Shown piece by piece: positions 14,315-26,288 of a DNA stretch of 64,000 nt (its first letter is position 1; each line of letters opens with the position of its first letter). Source of the DNA: Varroa destructor (Eukaryota > Arthropoda > Arachnida > Mesostigmata > Varroidae); NCBI RefSeq assembly GCF_002443255.2, contig NW_019211457.1, positions 23,441,709 through 23,505,708 of the forward strand. The letters are read 5' to 3'. The position numbers were made by a program, and so were the translations under genes. Below the pieces are notes generated by a model. It searched no databases, was not told the DNA's origin, and was given only the letters and a program-made list of their open reading frames with translations.

Positions 14315-14326
14315 GGGGGGGGGGGG
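14315..14326 (+). repeat. Poly-G run (12 G)
   Basis: Twelve G in a row flanked by purine-rich sequence. Unusual in this AT-rich background. Confidence 0.9.
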
Positions 14327-15380
14327 AGAGGGCAGCTTTAACTACAAAAACTATTACTAAATATATAACTGTTAGGTAACAGACAACCTGTTTACCCCTG
14401 TCGACTAGGCTTGTGTTGGAAGGATGGCGGTGACATGCCAACTACCATAACAATTTTAAAACATCCGTATTTCATAGGCGTAATTGTGAAATTGCATATA
14501 GATAAGTGATAGAGAGAGACCCACAGAACCTTCGTAATAACTAAATAGACTCGGTGGTCAAAATGATTTTTAAAAATCCCATTTATTTCTATAGGAATTT
14601 ATTCGATTTTTACCTTATGAGAAGGATAAACATGTACGCCATGTTCATTTGCTATACACAGGACATTTAGAAAGTTATGCAAAGCCTATAGGAGATGAAC
14701 CGAAATTTAATTCAGCTTTTTTTTCACATTACATTTTTATTATTACGTTTTAAAGCAAAGGGGCAAAGAAAACAGGGAAGGAAAGCATAACTCAGAGACC
14801 GACTGAGGTATTTTTTATTGCCCGTTGAATTTTTGTTGGTGGGAACCTTTCCATGGGAAGTATCTTTTTTACCCTCTGCGACCGTTACCTTTAATAGCGT
14901 CACGACGCTCGATATAGCAGCCACACAAAAAATTACCGGAACATAACACCACCGTCTAATGCCCCAATGAATAATTAGATCATTTTTTTTTACCACTATA
15001 ATAATTATAATACTAAATATAAGAATAAAATAATAATTATTATTATAATACATAAGAAATTTTTCTTCATAAAAATTTGAGGAAATCGGCTTCGGACTAC
15101 GAGAAACGTTACTGTGTATCAAGACGTTTATGAGTTTTTACCCATGAGAATGAAGCTAAACCTTCCGTTGGCTACGGCACTGGATTGCATAGCAGAAGAC
15201 AGCTTCCGGCAGAAGGAATTATGGGCACTCTAGTGAATTTCCAGTATATGAGACTGGTTTTTAAATAAAGATTTTGTTTCTGGTAACTTTTATTCACGAA
15301 TAAGCGATCTGCAGGAGAGCTATAGTCGTAATATTTCGGCAGGTCTATAAGTGGTGAGTGCTTGTCCTTTTGTCTGCACA

Positions 15381-15381
<1 letters not shown>

Positions 15382-15435
<54 letters not shown>
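15382..15435. repeat. (TA)27 microsatellite
   Basis: This is an uninterrupted TA dinucleotide array of 54 bases, flanked by ACAG on the left and CTGT on the right, so the inverted symmetry extends a few bases past the array. It is the longest microsatellite in the window and lies in the intron between 18568 and 9978. Confidence 0.95.
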
Positions 15436-15436
<1 letters not shown>

Positions 15437-18400
15437 TGTACCAGAGCTGGTCTCAGAAGTATCCTCAGCGTGTTCTGAATTATGAAGAGTTATGTCGCAC
15501 CTGAACAGGCCGCTGTGTATAATTCAGGCCATTATTGGTCATCAGTTGCAACTAAACAACAGCACACGGTGACCCTTGACGCAGCTTCCTTGCTGTTTAA
15601 GTACACTTATTATATGGGTGTGTAGTGCTGCTTAGTATTTAATAGCGATACTTTCGATGTTACCATCGACTACGACTAACGCTTCATTGAGGTATTCGGG
15701 AACCTTCATGTGTACGCATCATGAAGAAACTCGATCAGTTCATGAATGAATATGCAGAATCGTCAAGGGTCGAATAAGAAATTCTTCCAAAACTAATACC
15801 GTGCAATATTGTATTGATATCGCATAAAACGTTTAGTAGATCTAAGAGGGCGTGTGCAGCGCAGAGACTTAATTTCGTTAAAGGAACCTTCGAGCATATC
15901 TGTGAATAGTGAGAGCCTTGTGCCTTGTTTAGCCTCACAATAGGCTTACTTAAAAGGTTCAAGTCAACAACCTTATAACGTCCTCTCAATAAGATATTTA
16001 ACAGTTGATGATAATAGCTTGAAATACGGTAGCATATGTTTAATAATGCTTTAATCTATAAAATTATCTTTTAATTAAGATCAGAGATTCAGATCGTATC
16101 TACTTTTTTACCTGACAATTGCCGTTTGCTAACGTAAATAGTTAATAACTCACCTTCACTATAAATGTAATAGGATTTGTATTCAATAAGTTGAATTTGA
16201 TTCGACATCACGTTTATTTACAATGCGTGAGAAGAATTGTGCAGAAGACTGTACGTGTTGCATTCTGAATAGCGTATAATTTTCTCAGTTATCTATCTTC
16301 GCATATCGCAGAAGAAATTTTGGAAGAGAACATGTTATGGATCCACTCGCTCGAGCTATCGCAAGCCAAATTCATCAACAATATTGATAAATTTAGCTTA
16401 TGTGATCTTTTTAAAAAATAATAGCGCATCCGGGCTGAACTTACTATAAGTTATTGTGGATTGCTTTTGAGCACGCGCAAGGTAGCGATGGTTGAGTGAG
16501 TATGATCCTCGTGCTACATATCGAAGGTAACTTTTATAAACGACCAACTGCGGTCAGATAAAGCGCTGACCTTCATTGTAAAATAAATGAAGATTGTAAA
16601 AAGTCGAGCGACGGTGTCTGTGTGAACTCATCACAGTTTCTATCATTGAATCCGGCTCTGTTATTAATTAGCCGGTTTTTATTATTGGATTATGCATGTC
16701 TGGAGCTTCGGTCACGCTTCGAAAATGAGAACCAGGAGACCAATCTACCACGATCACGAAACATGTAAGACAGAGCGCTGCCTAAACGATTTGCACGTAA
16801 CGCTACGTTCCGTGATTGAACGTCCTCTAAAAGCACGCAGGATATCTTTCTGAATGTTTTTTTTTGAGCAATGAGAAAACTTTAAAAAGCACAAGGAAAC
16901 CTAAAGGCTAGTTGAAAAAGATTTTCCTAGAAATTTTATTTCTGTTGTGCAAACAATGTGTTACTGCACAAGCCTAAAAGTACATACATTTATTGTCTAT
17001 GTATCCTTACACGGATCGATAAGCATTGACCGTATACGGGCTTGTTTCGTGTTCCTATCTCACTTTAGATTTAGTTCACAACAAAATTTCCGAAAAACAA
17101 TGGTCTAACCATGAAAAATTAAATTTTTTCTTCCGATTGGTTAACACGTCCAATTCTGCCATTTCAACAGCCGTTTATATCGACTTCCTCAAATGGAGCA
17201 CAGCGCCCTTGTGGCAATGAGTGTAAAATGCTATCTTGTTTATTAGTTAAACGCATTGACGATATTTCGTTTCTTATGTTCTACAATGAACGTAACGACC
17301 CAGATTTTTTCAGCATTATATCGAGCTGCCCGGTGCTAAATAAAGACTAACTTTGATTCCAAGATGGTAGCCTCACATACTCGAAAAGCTCCTAACTCCG
17401 TACGCAGTATGAAAGGCACACGGAACTACTAAATGGATGCCAACGAGAAACATCGTTTTTTGAGTTCTAAATAATAACTGTGTATATTAACTAGTATGTG
17501 ATATATATTAACTAATACATGTAATAATGAAAACAGTATTTAGGTATGGTACTGTTAGTCCTCTGAAGGACCCCTCCTATAGATGTCTATCGTCGCGGCG
17601 TCAAACGGCGTGAAATTGAGGCTGCTCTTGTATAAAGATAGTGAATGACGGCTGATTGTATCAGTCGTGTTAGTACAGAATATGGATTTATCTTCATTAT
17701 TGAATTTTAGTACTTTCTAAATAAATAAATAGAACAAGATTTAAACAATGTTCCCACACAGCCCCTACAAGACGCAATTCTTCACCCTGCTTTACGCAGA
17801 AGTCCTGATATGTCACATCGTCCCGCCGGTGAAATCCCTTATCGAATCAGATCACGACGCTAGTTTGAATGACTGTGGTATCCTGCATTGTCAGAATCTA
17901 TCGTTTGCACTTTTCTATATTCTATATGAGAGAATCGTGTGTATCGAAACTCTTTTTGGTTGGTATAATTGGTAATAATTGTGAGGTAATGATTGGTTGG
18001 GTTAACCATAGCCTCAGAGCTACTCTTATCGTCTTCAAATGAATCCGGTGACCGCGTAGGCTAATCTGTGTTGGCTTCCTGATCTGTCTGCTGACAACTG
18101 TGGCGGCTACCACTAACATCATGCAGGTGCGAGGTCGCCTATCGTTGTTGCTGGTAGCGTTTTTGTGTTCGGCCATGCCTTAATTAGTTTAGCTTTGTGT
18201 GAACGGGCGCACAAACTGTAGTAGGAGCTGACGTTTTACGAAAGAGTTCGTGTCTGTACAATATAAGTGGTGTTTAAACGATAATGTATCAGACTCTATC
18301 GTGAAAAATGCATCAAAATTCCGAGTTACAGGTACTTAATTTTTCAAGTCATTAAATTTTATTTTTTTAATGTGTATTATCGTGCGATATACTCTCCCGG

Positions 18401-18567
18401 GATAGAAAAAAGGGAGTATCGTTAACGAACAATTTAGCACATCTCGGCCATTTTTAGTGGAAATTGAGACGGTCTATATAAGCAGTTCGTTTTGCTCGCC
18501 GTATAATTTTATACCAAAAAATGCTTATTGAGAGACATACGTACTTGTTGACGAGGGAACTTTTTAC

Positions 18568-18710
18568 CTTGCTAGAATGTCTTCGCTCCTTTCTTGAGTC
18601 CTGTCGGTGAATCCTCGACCTCCTGCGAGACTTCTGTCGACCACTCTGAGGGGTCTGTCGTGTCAAATGTGATTCACCTTCAGATGGCGCACCCCCACCA
18701 GGACAGCGGA
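18568..18710 (-). CDS. Arg/Ser-rich linker exon (residues 452-499)
   Basis: The acceptor is ttcgcttttag|TCC and the donor is AGCAAG|gtaaaa. The exon is 143 bases, phase 1 in and phase 0 out. Only one of the three frames is open, and it is the one required by the preceding exon: the split codon G|TC gives Val452. It encodes RCPGGGAPSEGESHLTRQTP followed by a strongly basic stretch, QSGRQKSRRRSRIHRQDSRK, and ERRHSSK. No folded domain is visible. The RQTP and RRRS motifs could be phosphorylation or 14-3-3-type sites, which is inference. The agreement of frame, phase and splice sites is the main support. Confidence 0.78.
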
Positions 18711-21700
18711 CTAAAAGCGAAGAACGAGATATGATCATTTTTTAGGTTACCGTGTCTCACGCTAAAGGTGCCGTCGGTGGAAATGTCCGACTGCATCGGT
18801 TTTGTTTTCATAATAACACAAATTAACCCAAAGTGTTATTTACTGTGATACTTTACACCGGTAAGGTGTAGTCGCATCTTTACTGCCCTTTCACGTAGAT
18901 TAGATCCTGTAATATATAACAGACATATTCTTGAAAACATGTTGCTTGTACATCTTTTGTTCCCAGTTGATTAAACCATAGATATGATTATCGAACTGCG
19001 ATAGCTTGAAAGTTAAACCATATATGATATGTCGGCTTAGCAAGTGAAATAGCTAGGTCCTTACAAAAGTTACTTTTCTAATTTCTCAATGCCGTCCGGA
19101 GGATGACAGGGGAGCTGCAGATAGCAGCTTGAGGCCCAATCGTTTCCTTTAAAAGGTCTCGTGATTCGGCATAGTGTAGCTTTGCCAAAGGGATGTGAAC
19201 GCGTTACCCTTTGCATTAGGCTATCTTTTTATATTTTATTATAAAATCACTAACCCGAACCTGACATGTTACGCTTATGAGCCCGGAACTCTTCTTCTCT
19301 ATAAGCTACTACATTTGACTCATATATACATTAACGCTTCGTTTCCCCTGAAGACAAGTATTATCTGTAATTATACGATTCATAACAAAAGAATTCGTCT
19401 GGCCGGTGCTATTTAGCTGATCGAAAACTTGGACCATTTTTTTTCATTTCACCGCGCACCATTACCAGGCACAATAAGGTAGATATATATATATGAAGCC
19501 TTAAATAACTTATAACTATTTCCTATATAGTTGTATTATATCGTTCAATACTGAAGATTAGCACTGATCGCTTAAGTTTCTGTTTTTCGAAGGTGAGAAT
19601 GATGATGGAACCTATAAAGGCGAAAAAAAAAAAGCTGGGCCACAGGGTTGTCCGCGAAAAACGGAAACTGGGTGGTAACCACAGAAGAAATAAAACCTTA
19701 GATGGAAGAACGAGTTCCTGTTTCACGGAAGCTTTTAAGAAAATCAGAACATGGCTACTATACTTCCTATTGACTTAATAAAATATTTTTCATATAAAGT
19801 AAATATGTAAAACTATAATGCAAAAAAAAATACTAAAGACGAAGCAGAAATGAAAAAAAAATGGGTTCCCCAGGAACTAAGTCCAAGACTGGTAAATACC
19901 CAGGAGCGGTTTACTTTTGGGATAGGTTGCGGGTCAAGCAAGAGAATGGCGTAGAACAGGAAAGGAAGCGACTCGAGTTGTACTGCTTAGTGGATTTCGG
20001 GTCGCAATAGATATCAGGATTGTTTATTATTACGAGTTACTGCCTGAAAAGGGGACGGCCAGTGCTGCTAAATACCTCGGATGACCAAAAAGCCTCATAG
20101 AGGCATAACGCGAAAACGGATAGCACCTAATGTAGGTACTCAACGGCAACGTACGATCTCGGCGTGGAAAACGGGGACAAGCGATGCTTTTAGTCCTCTA
20201 TATTTTTATTTCTTAGAAGTTTACGATCCGCAAAATATCTCAGGTTAATGAAACTTACTTCAGCATCGGCAGAACATGTGACTCAATATGAGCTCTCGAA
20301 TGATCGTTTGCGACTTTCATTAATCAACATTTCGTTTGGATAGGCAGAGCTTGCACCTCTATGTAACACTAAGGCAATGAAAACTTGATTTACGACATAG
20401 CAGAAACCTCGCGTTCTAGAGATCCTAGACCCGACTCGCGAAATAAGACCCTTGCGTAACCTGATGTGTTTGCAGACTCATTAGAGAATAGCTAAAAGCT
20501 TTCATTATGTAAAAAAAAATTAAAATTTTATATAAATAACTTATAAATGGTTGGGCGTCTCTTTCCTATGGTAAGATTGTTAAATTCGGAACAACACGGC
20601 CTTATAAATTAACATGCTTTACTATACTATAATATATAAGTTATATAATGGCGTCCATCGTGGAATCGGTTATTTTCCATATATTTCGTGACGTATTGAT
20701 TTGGGGCCGGCCGGCGTAAGCGACACCATAGTAGTGAATGTTGAATCATTTATTACCTGATTCTAAACCACTGCGCTATGAAAGTAGCTCTGCTAATTCA
20801 ACAAAAGCTTTTATTTGCCAAGGATGTTCCAAGGACATACGACACTAATTATTTACATATTTGAGTTGAAGCCAAAGCCTTTACCAGGGCTCTGCATTAC
20901 CTACGCGTTGATATGCAGATGTCTAAAGGAAGCTTTATGTTTTTGGGGGGATATCAGTTTTTCAAATGTCGCTTGGCTCTTGAGATTCTCTGTGACCATA
21001 ACCTGTTTCAAGTTCTTACTAAAAAAAAACAGTACTTCAACGATTTGTATCAATCTGAAAGGGGACTAATTGTTCAGGGGATGACCATGTTTAGGAGGCA
21101 AGATCGAGCCAAGTAAAGCTGGTGCCAGCAATAATAGACGTGGTCGGTGTTTAGAAGTAATGCAAGATGCTGTTTTGATTCGATCATCCCTCATATAATC
21201 TAACGGCGGAATCTGTACGAAGGCTGAAAAAGGCTTTTAGCCGGTCAGATATACTGCCTACAATGTTTGCGTTCGCAATGGAAAATCGGCAGCTTGTTTA
21301 CACCTGAAATCGTAACGTAGTGACAAACGCTAGCCAACTATAATTAGAACGAAGAAAGTTTATTAAAGCGTCGTACACCCCGACGCTAGGGTTTACATAA
21401 ACATTCACTTTGATCGTAATATCGATCTAGTCTATTTTGCAAAATTGTTAACTTTTCTGTGTTGACAATCAGGCATACTACTACCACTATCATCATAGAA
21501 CAACCAGAAAAGAAACACTTAACAGAATATAAAGGAGCGAAATTTGGTAAAATATAAACTTCAGAACAAAAACACGGTCGTCGATTTCGTTCCAACCAAC
21601 AGCCACATGTAATGATATCTCGTACTCTGTTACACGGCTAGATGTTACGGTACTATTTTCATCAATTATTAGTTTGATATCTCTTAATTTACAAAATTCA

Positions 21701-24609
21701 GCTGTTGCTTTGTAACATGTATGAGATGTGTTGTAGGTAAGGTCTATTAGGTAAACAGCCAGTAAGTCCTCAGTATGTACATTTTCTGCCCTAGGATAAC
21801 ATTGATCGCTGGAGTATTCCTGGAGTAATCCGAGGGCATCCGTTCTTTCTTCGCCTAGCGCCCTAAGCAGTCGATTTCGGACAACTTGCTGTTTTATTCG
21901 AGTTTTTTTTTTGCACATTTTCTATATTATTATTTAATAAAAAAAAAATAAAACAACATAGAGATGCCCTAAACTTATCGCTTGACAAAATCGACTGTAT
22001 CACTACAGGACAAACAAGATGAAATTGGGCAATTCTTCGTACGTATTTGTAGCTGTAACTTCAAATCAGAGACTGTCGTGGCAACTTCTAGATAACAAGT
22101 TGATATAGTTTTACAGATATCAGTAGAAATATTACTAATCAACGCTGATACTGCAATAGTCATTGAGACAATTTTCAAAACAGCAAAATCGCTCATCGCT
22201 ATTGAATTTCCTCTACTGCTCAATGACGCCCTAGTTGCCTTTGTTTAATTAATAATGTATCTTTTATTTAATTTATCCAGAAATACTTGTCGTGATTTTT
22301 GATGCAGAAGTGAAGATGAGGCGTTAATAGTGAAAACAGCGAAGTTTGCCTACGTAGCGAAAGTCGCGTCTGATAACGGTATGTGTAAGACTATGAATAT
22401 GATAATTAACACTTTGAAGTAGCCCTTATGTTTGTCTATTAGATATGTTCTGTAATGCATGCAGATTTGTACTTTACGCACGAAATCCACCCGTCGCACG
22501 ATAAATGTAAGGCATGCATCTTCCCGTAGACACACTATTATACACTGTAACTTACTCATGTATAAATTAAAGGCTGTAATTGCTCGGGGCAAATGGTCTT
22601 CTAGTTGATATTGCATCTACATTAGCGCTAAAAGCTCGAATAATACTAGAAAAGAATGAGCATGTTTTTCCTTTTATATGAGGTAATTTTTCACCTTGCG
22701 TATTTGCACTTCCTTTTTTTTTTTGTTGTCCTCCTTTTGCACCCTCCAAAAAAGCGCTTCTATGCCGTCAGCCGTAATCGGAAACGTTATGGGGACGCTG
22801 ACTTCTCTTACGTTATATAGCGACACTAGTCTCTACTCAAAGCTTGGTTAATTGCGCGACTGCCCAATTAACTACAGGTGACACAGGCCATAAAGTAGGT
22901 CCTAGAAAGAATAAAGGACGGGAGTAGAATTGGGGGCAACGCTCATCAACGATTGGTCTGCGCACAAGGCGTTACAAGGGAATGTTAATAACAACGAGGT
23001 CGGCAAAACGGAATCAGAATTAGCATCCTAACCAATAGCGTTTCTTGAAAGAGGCGTAAGGACGAACGTCAGGTTGGAAGACAGCACAGGCTGCTTGCTT
23101 AGGCTCAGGCTGTGCCTCTATCTTGTGTTCCCGGCGTTTTGCGTCAAATGACACAAACTGAACGGAAGTCTGTTCGCGTTTTTGATGCGCGTGTTGTAAT
23201 AGCAGATAGCGAGAGTGTCTTTCTGTCGTTTAGTCAACCGAACAGATTTTCAAAATTTTGTCAGACGAAAATGTGGCTGCAAAAATAAGGAAATAATATA
23301 AGTTACAAAGAGACGTTGAAGTTCATCGAGTGTGATGTGTCGAATCGCTGGCTTTTTTGCAAATTTTCGTTGTACTCAAAAGACAATTATGTAGATCAGG
23401 TCAAGAGTTTTGTAGCTTATATTGATAAACAGATTGTCTAGTAGTGCCGGGTAGTTTTCTCCCACGGGCATATAGTAAACGAATTTGCCTCTTTTAGTCG
23501 CACAGTGATTTTCCCCATGGGGCCTAAAGAAGCAGAAGCCGCTTCCGTTGCTCGAGGCAGTCGAAGGCTCGTTGCCTGATCTAGTTTTCTGCTATTTCCG
23601 TTTGCATCCACGATGCGAAGTCAAGGGGCAAAGCATGCCTGCACTCTAATGGCTGTCTTTACCCTGGTAGGCTGTCTCGCCTCTCCAGTCTGGTCTCGTC
23701 GACTTTCTACGACACCTCAGTCACGGAGGTGTTTTTTTTCGCCAAAGAAAGATAGGCTATTCAAGAACAAACCTTCACGCGTAAGAAATGTCTTCCTGGA
23801 CGTGTTTACGATTCTGCTAACCTCTTTTATCTCTACTCTCGTGTCCCATAACTGCCGAGACTGACACTGAATATTTATACAGTAGCTGGCTTCGGCTTCA
23901 AACCAAATTTGATAGCTGAATGGCAAACACCTCAATATGGCGTACATACTGAGCAGTCGTGGCTTCAGGTTGTACGCCAGATCAATTAGAAGAGACACCG
24001 TTCCAGTTTCTAATATATTTTTTTGGTTTCGCTTTGGTAGTCTCTGCGATCTTTAACCTACAAACTAGTAGAGGACCCATGTTTCGCCTTCTGGCCGATT
24101 TTTTAGGTATCTGGCTATGGCCAAAATGTACATCTATTCAAAATATATATTCTAAAAAATAATAGTGTATGAACTCCACGTTACATAAGGGAGCACTGAA
24201 CTCAATAAATTAGGGCATTTGAGTGACACTAAGTGTCCTACCTGAGGCGACTGTAATAAATCACATTCATTTGACAGCATGATATGATTTGTTCAGACTT
24301 ACCTAGAAAACGTACAAGTGTTCCTATTGAAGTGGCATAGAGAGTACCGATTGCATCATATCTGCTAGCCCGTTTATTACACCTTCATAACCTCATAAAC
24401 GTTCATTAGAACGTAGCTTAGAATTAAGCTTACTAAGCTTAAGTAACTAAGAGCTTAAGTAAATAGAGCTGTGTACTTTTCATTTAAACATGCAAAGATC
24501 ACTTAGAATCTTCTCAACCATATCACAAGTTTATGGCTGTTTAACTTTTGGTGTTTAACTCACTTCCCTATTGTTTATACCGTTTTAGTCGTTGAAGTAA
24601 AACACTTAC
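18711..24609 (-). other. Intron, 5.9 kb (phase 1)
   Basis: This intron is bounded by GACAGGG|gtaagt and gcttttag. A purine-rich block lies at about 19.59-20.15 kb and a tandem duplication at 24433-24462. Two good-looking donors (near 20259 and 24306) follow open stretches, but their phases do not fit the flanking exons. No gene was recognised. Confidence 0.65.
24433..24462 (+). repeat. Short tandem duplication (14/16 bases)
   Basis: CTAAGCTTAAGTAA is followed at once by CTAAGAGCTTAAGTAA, a duplication with a 2-base insertion. It lies about 150 bases downstream of the exon ending at 24610. Confidence 0.85.
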
Positions 24610-24974
24610 CCCTGTCGTCTTCATCACCGCTTCCATCCGAAAAGGAATGGCCATGCGGCAATTGCTGTTGGCTGAGCGACGTAATATCACGATGATGCGA
24701 GGCTGCCGATCCTGTTGCCGTCGCAGAATAAGGCACGTGTTGAGAGTCGGGCTGGCTCTGACCATGGTGTGTCTTATGTGATGAAAACGAGTGCCCCGGA
24801 CTGCTACGGAGCGGCCCCCCGCCCATAGAGCCACTCGCGTTCCCACTCCCATGGGCACCCGTCGATTCGGACGAGGATCGTCTGCTGCTGCTGCTGCCGC
24901 CTTCGACACGTTCACCCGCACTTTCCGTACGGTGCTGCAAGCGACTGCTGTTGCGCCTCAGGTTCGGTGAGCCC
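24610..24974 (-). CDS. Ser/Gly/His-rich linker exon (residues 330-451)
   Basis: The acceptor is tttattcag|GGG and the donor is GACAGGG|gtaagt. The exon is 365 bases, phase 2 in and phase 1 out. It encodes a low-complexity, probably disordered region: GSPNLRRNSSRLQHRTESAG at the start, a poly-Ser/Arg tract from CAG/CTG-like codon runs, a Gly-rich block, then a His/Ser/Gln-rich block and an acidic end (DGSGDEDD). The RRNSS and SRRSSS motifs look like basophilic kinase sites (inference). Base composition is clearly GC-richer than the flanking introns, and the open frame closes at the splice sites. A second long open frame overlaps on the same strand but does not continue into the neighbouring exons, so it is taken as a shadow. 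Confidence 0.82.
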
Positions 24975-26251
24975 CTGAATAAACGGATGATGACAGAAAA
25001 AACAGCGACTGTTCAACAGAAACAAATGAAAAATATTTCATTTGTGTCATTTTTGTGCGCTCTCCTTATGAGTGTCTCCAGAAGAAAGTGTTATAAACAG
25101 ATACTTTAAGCCAACCAGTCTATAAAGATATGGCAGATGATGCTCTGTGTAAAATAAGAACTAGAAGTTCTGTCACGCGGTTTCAGCGTTCCGTTTCTTA
25201 TCGATAGGGTTGTTATTGCTTGCCTCTTTTCGATGAACCTGTGAGCTTTTCAGGATTTCGTAGCGTATCAAGATCATTTAGCGGTGCCTTATATTGTATG
25301 CAATTATCTATGTTCTATCTATCTTGTCTATATGCAACCCATACGTACGTATATATATATGTCTACTTTACTAAAATGTCCCACACAGAGCGAAATACCC
25401 CAGATTGATACTTCGTCAACCCACAAAAATCGGCTAGAATAAGGTGGCAACAATAAACCCACATAAGGGGGGTTTCATTATTATAAACGGATTTACTTCA
25501 GGCCGAGTTTTGTTGATTTGTTACGAATTGATAAAACAAGCCGACGTGAAAATTGTGGGCGGGTTAATTGCAGTAACGATATAGGAATTATACACATACG
25601 AATGGGAACCGCGTCTTAAGAAAGCGACGGTTATAGCTGTGGCTGAGTAGGAACAAAGGGCCAAAACAAGGGTGTGCCTTTATCAGTGGAAGGTTTGAGT
25701 TAGTTAAGGCTTTAACGATAGACTGTTGCCGCCCCGTGCGCACAGGTGTGCGGGGTTCATGTTTTTTTTTACGTTAAAGTTTTCCTTTCGGACAACAAAA
25801 TATGCACAAATCGGAATAGAAATATGGGCTAATCACAATAAGAAAAGCAGTAATATCACCTAAGTATTTCAAAAACTAAATGATCAGTGTAGCAGGGTAC
25901 CTAAAGAACGGTAGTAGATTGATTTGGTAAATAGAATTAGTCAACATTTTTGTTATAACAAACAATTTCCTCTCTCATAGGCCGCAATGCTGCTTGGGTA
26001 CAGTTTAATTCTTCGGATGATGTGTTCGGCGACGCTGAGAGAACATTTAAGTTCGTGTTAAAAAATTGTTTGGTGTTTTTTTTTGTTGACTTATCCTGCT
26101 TAGTAAACATAGAACGAAAGTTTCATCCTTTTCCATTTCCTCAACTGTTTATTTCAGAATTTTTAGGTGAACTTACGAAGTATTTGCGTGCGGCAGTTGG
26201 CTATTTGTATACAGTAAGACATAAATAGAATCTGTTCATAGAAAAAACTAG

Positions 26252-26255
<4 letters not shown>

Positions 26256-26286
<31 letters not shown>
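26256..26286. repeat. (TA)n microsatellite, about 15 units
   Basis: An uninterrupted TA array of 31 bases inside the 30.5-kb intron. Confidence 0.95.

Positions 26287-26288
<2 letters not shown>

Larger units (their letters stand above)
9979..18567 (-). other. Intron, 8.6 kb (phase 0)
   Basis: This intron is bounded by the AGCAAG|gtaaaa donor and the cgtctatag acceptor. It contains (TA)27, poly-T and poly-G runs, a very AT-rich patch at 14.99-15.06 kb, and alternating pyrimidine- and purine-rich blocks at 10.77-12.35 kb. A short GCC/GTC trinucleotide run is at about 13.70 kb. No additional exon is supported. Confidence 0.65.

Noticed and set aside
24307..24370. Possible exon ending CTAG|gtaagt near 24306, reading YDAIGTLYATSIGTLVRFL.
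   Set aside because: The donor is excellent, but the available acceptors give an entry phase incompatible with the exon ending at 24610.
24568..24921. Second long minus-strand frame over the Ser/Gly/His-rich exon.
   Set aside because: It overlaps the supported exon in another frame and does not join neighbouring exons in phase.
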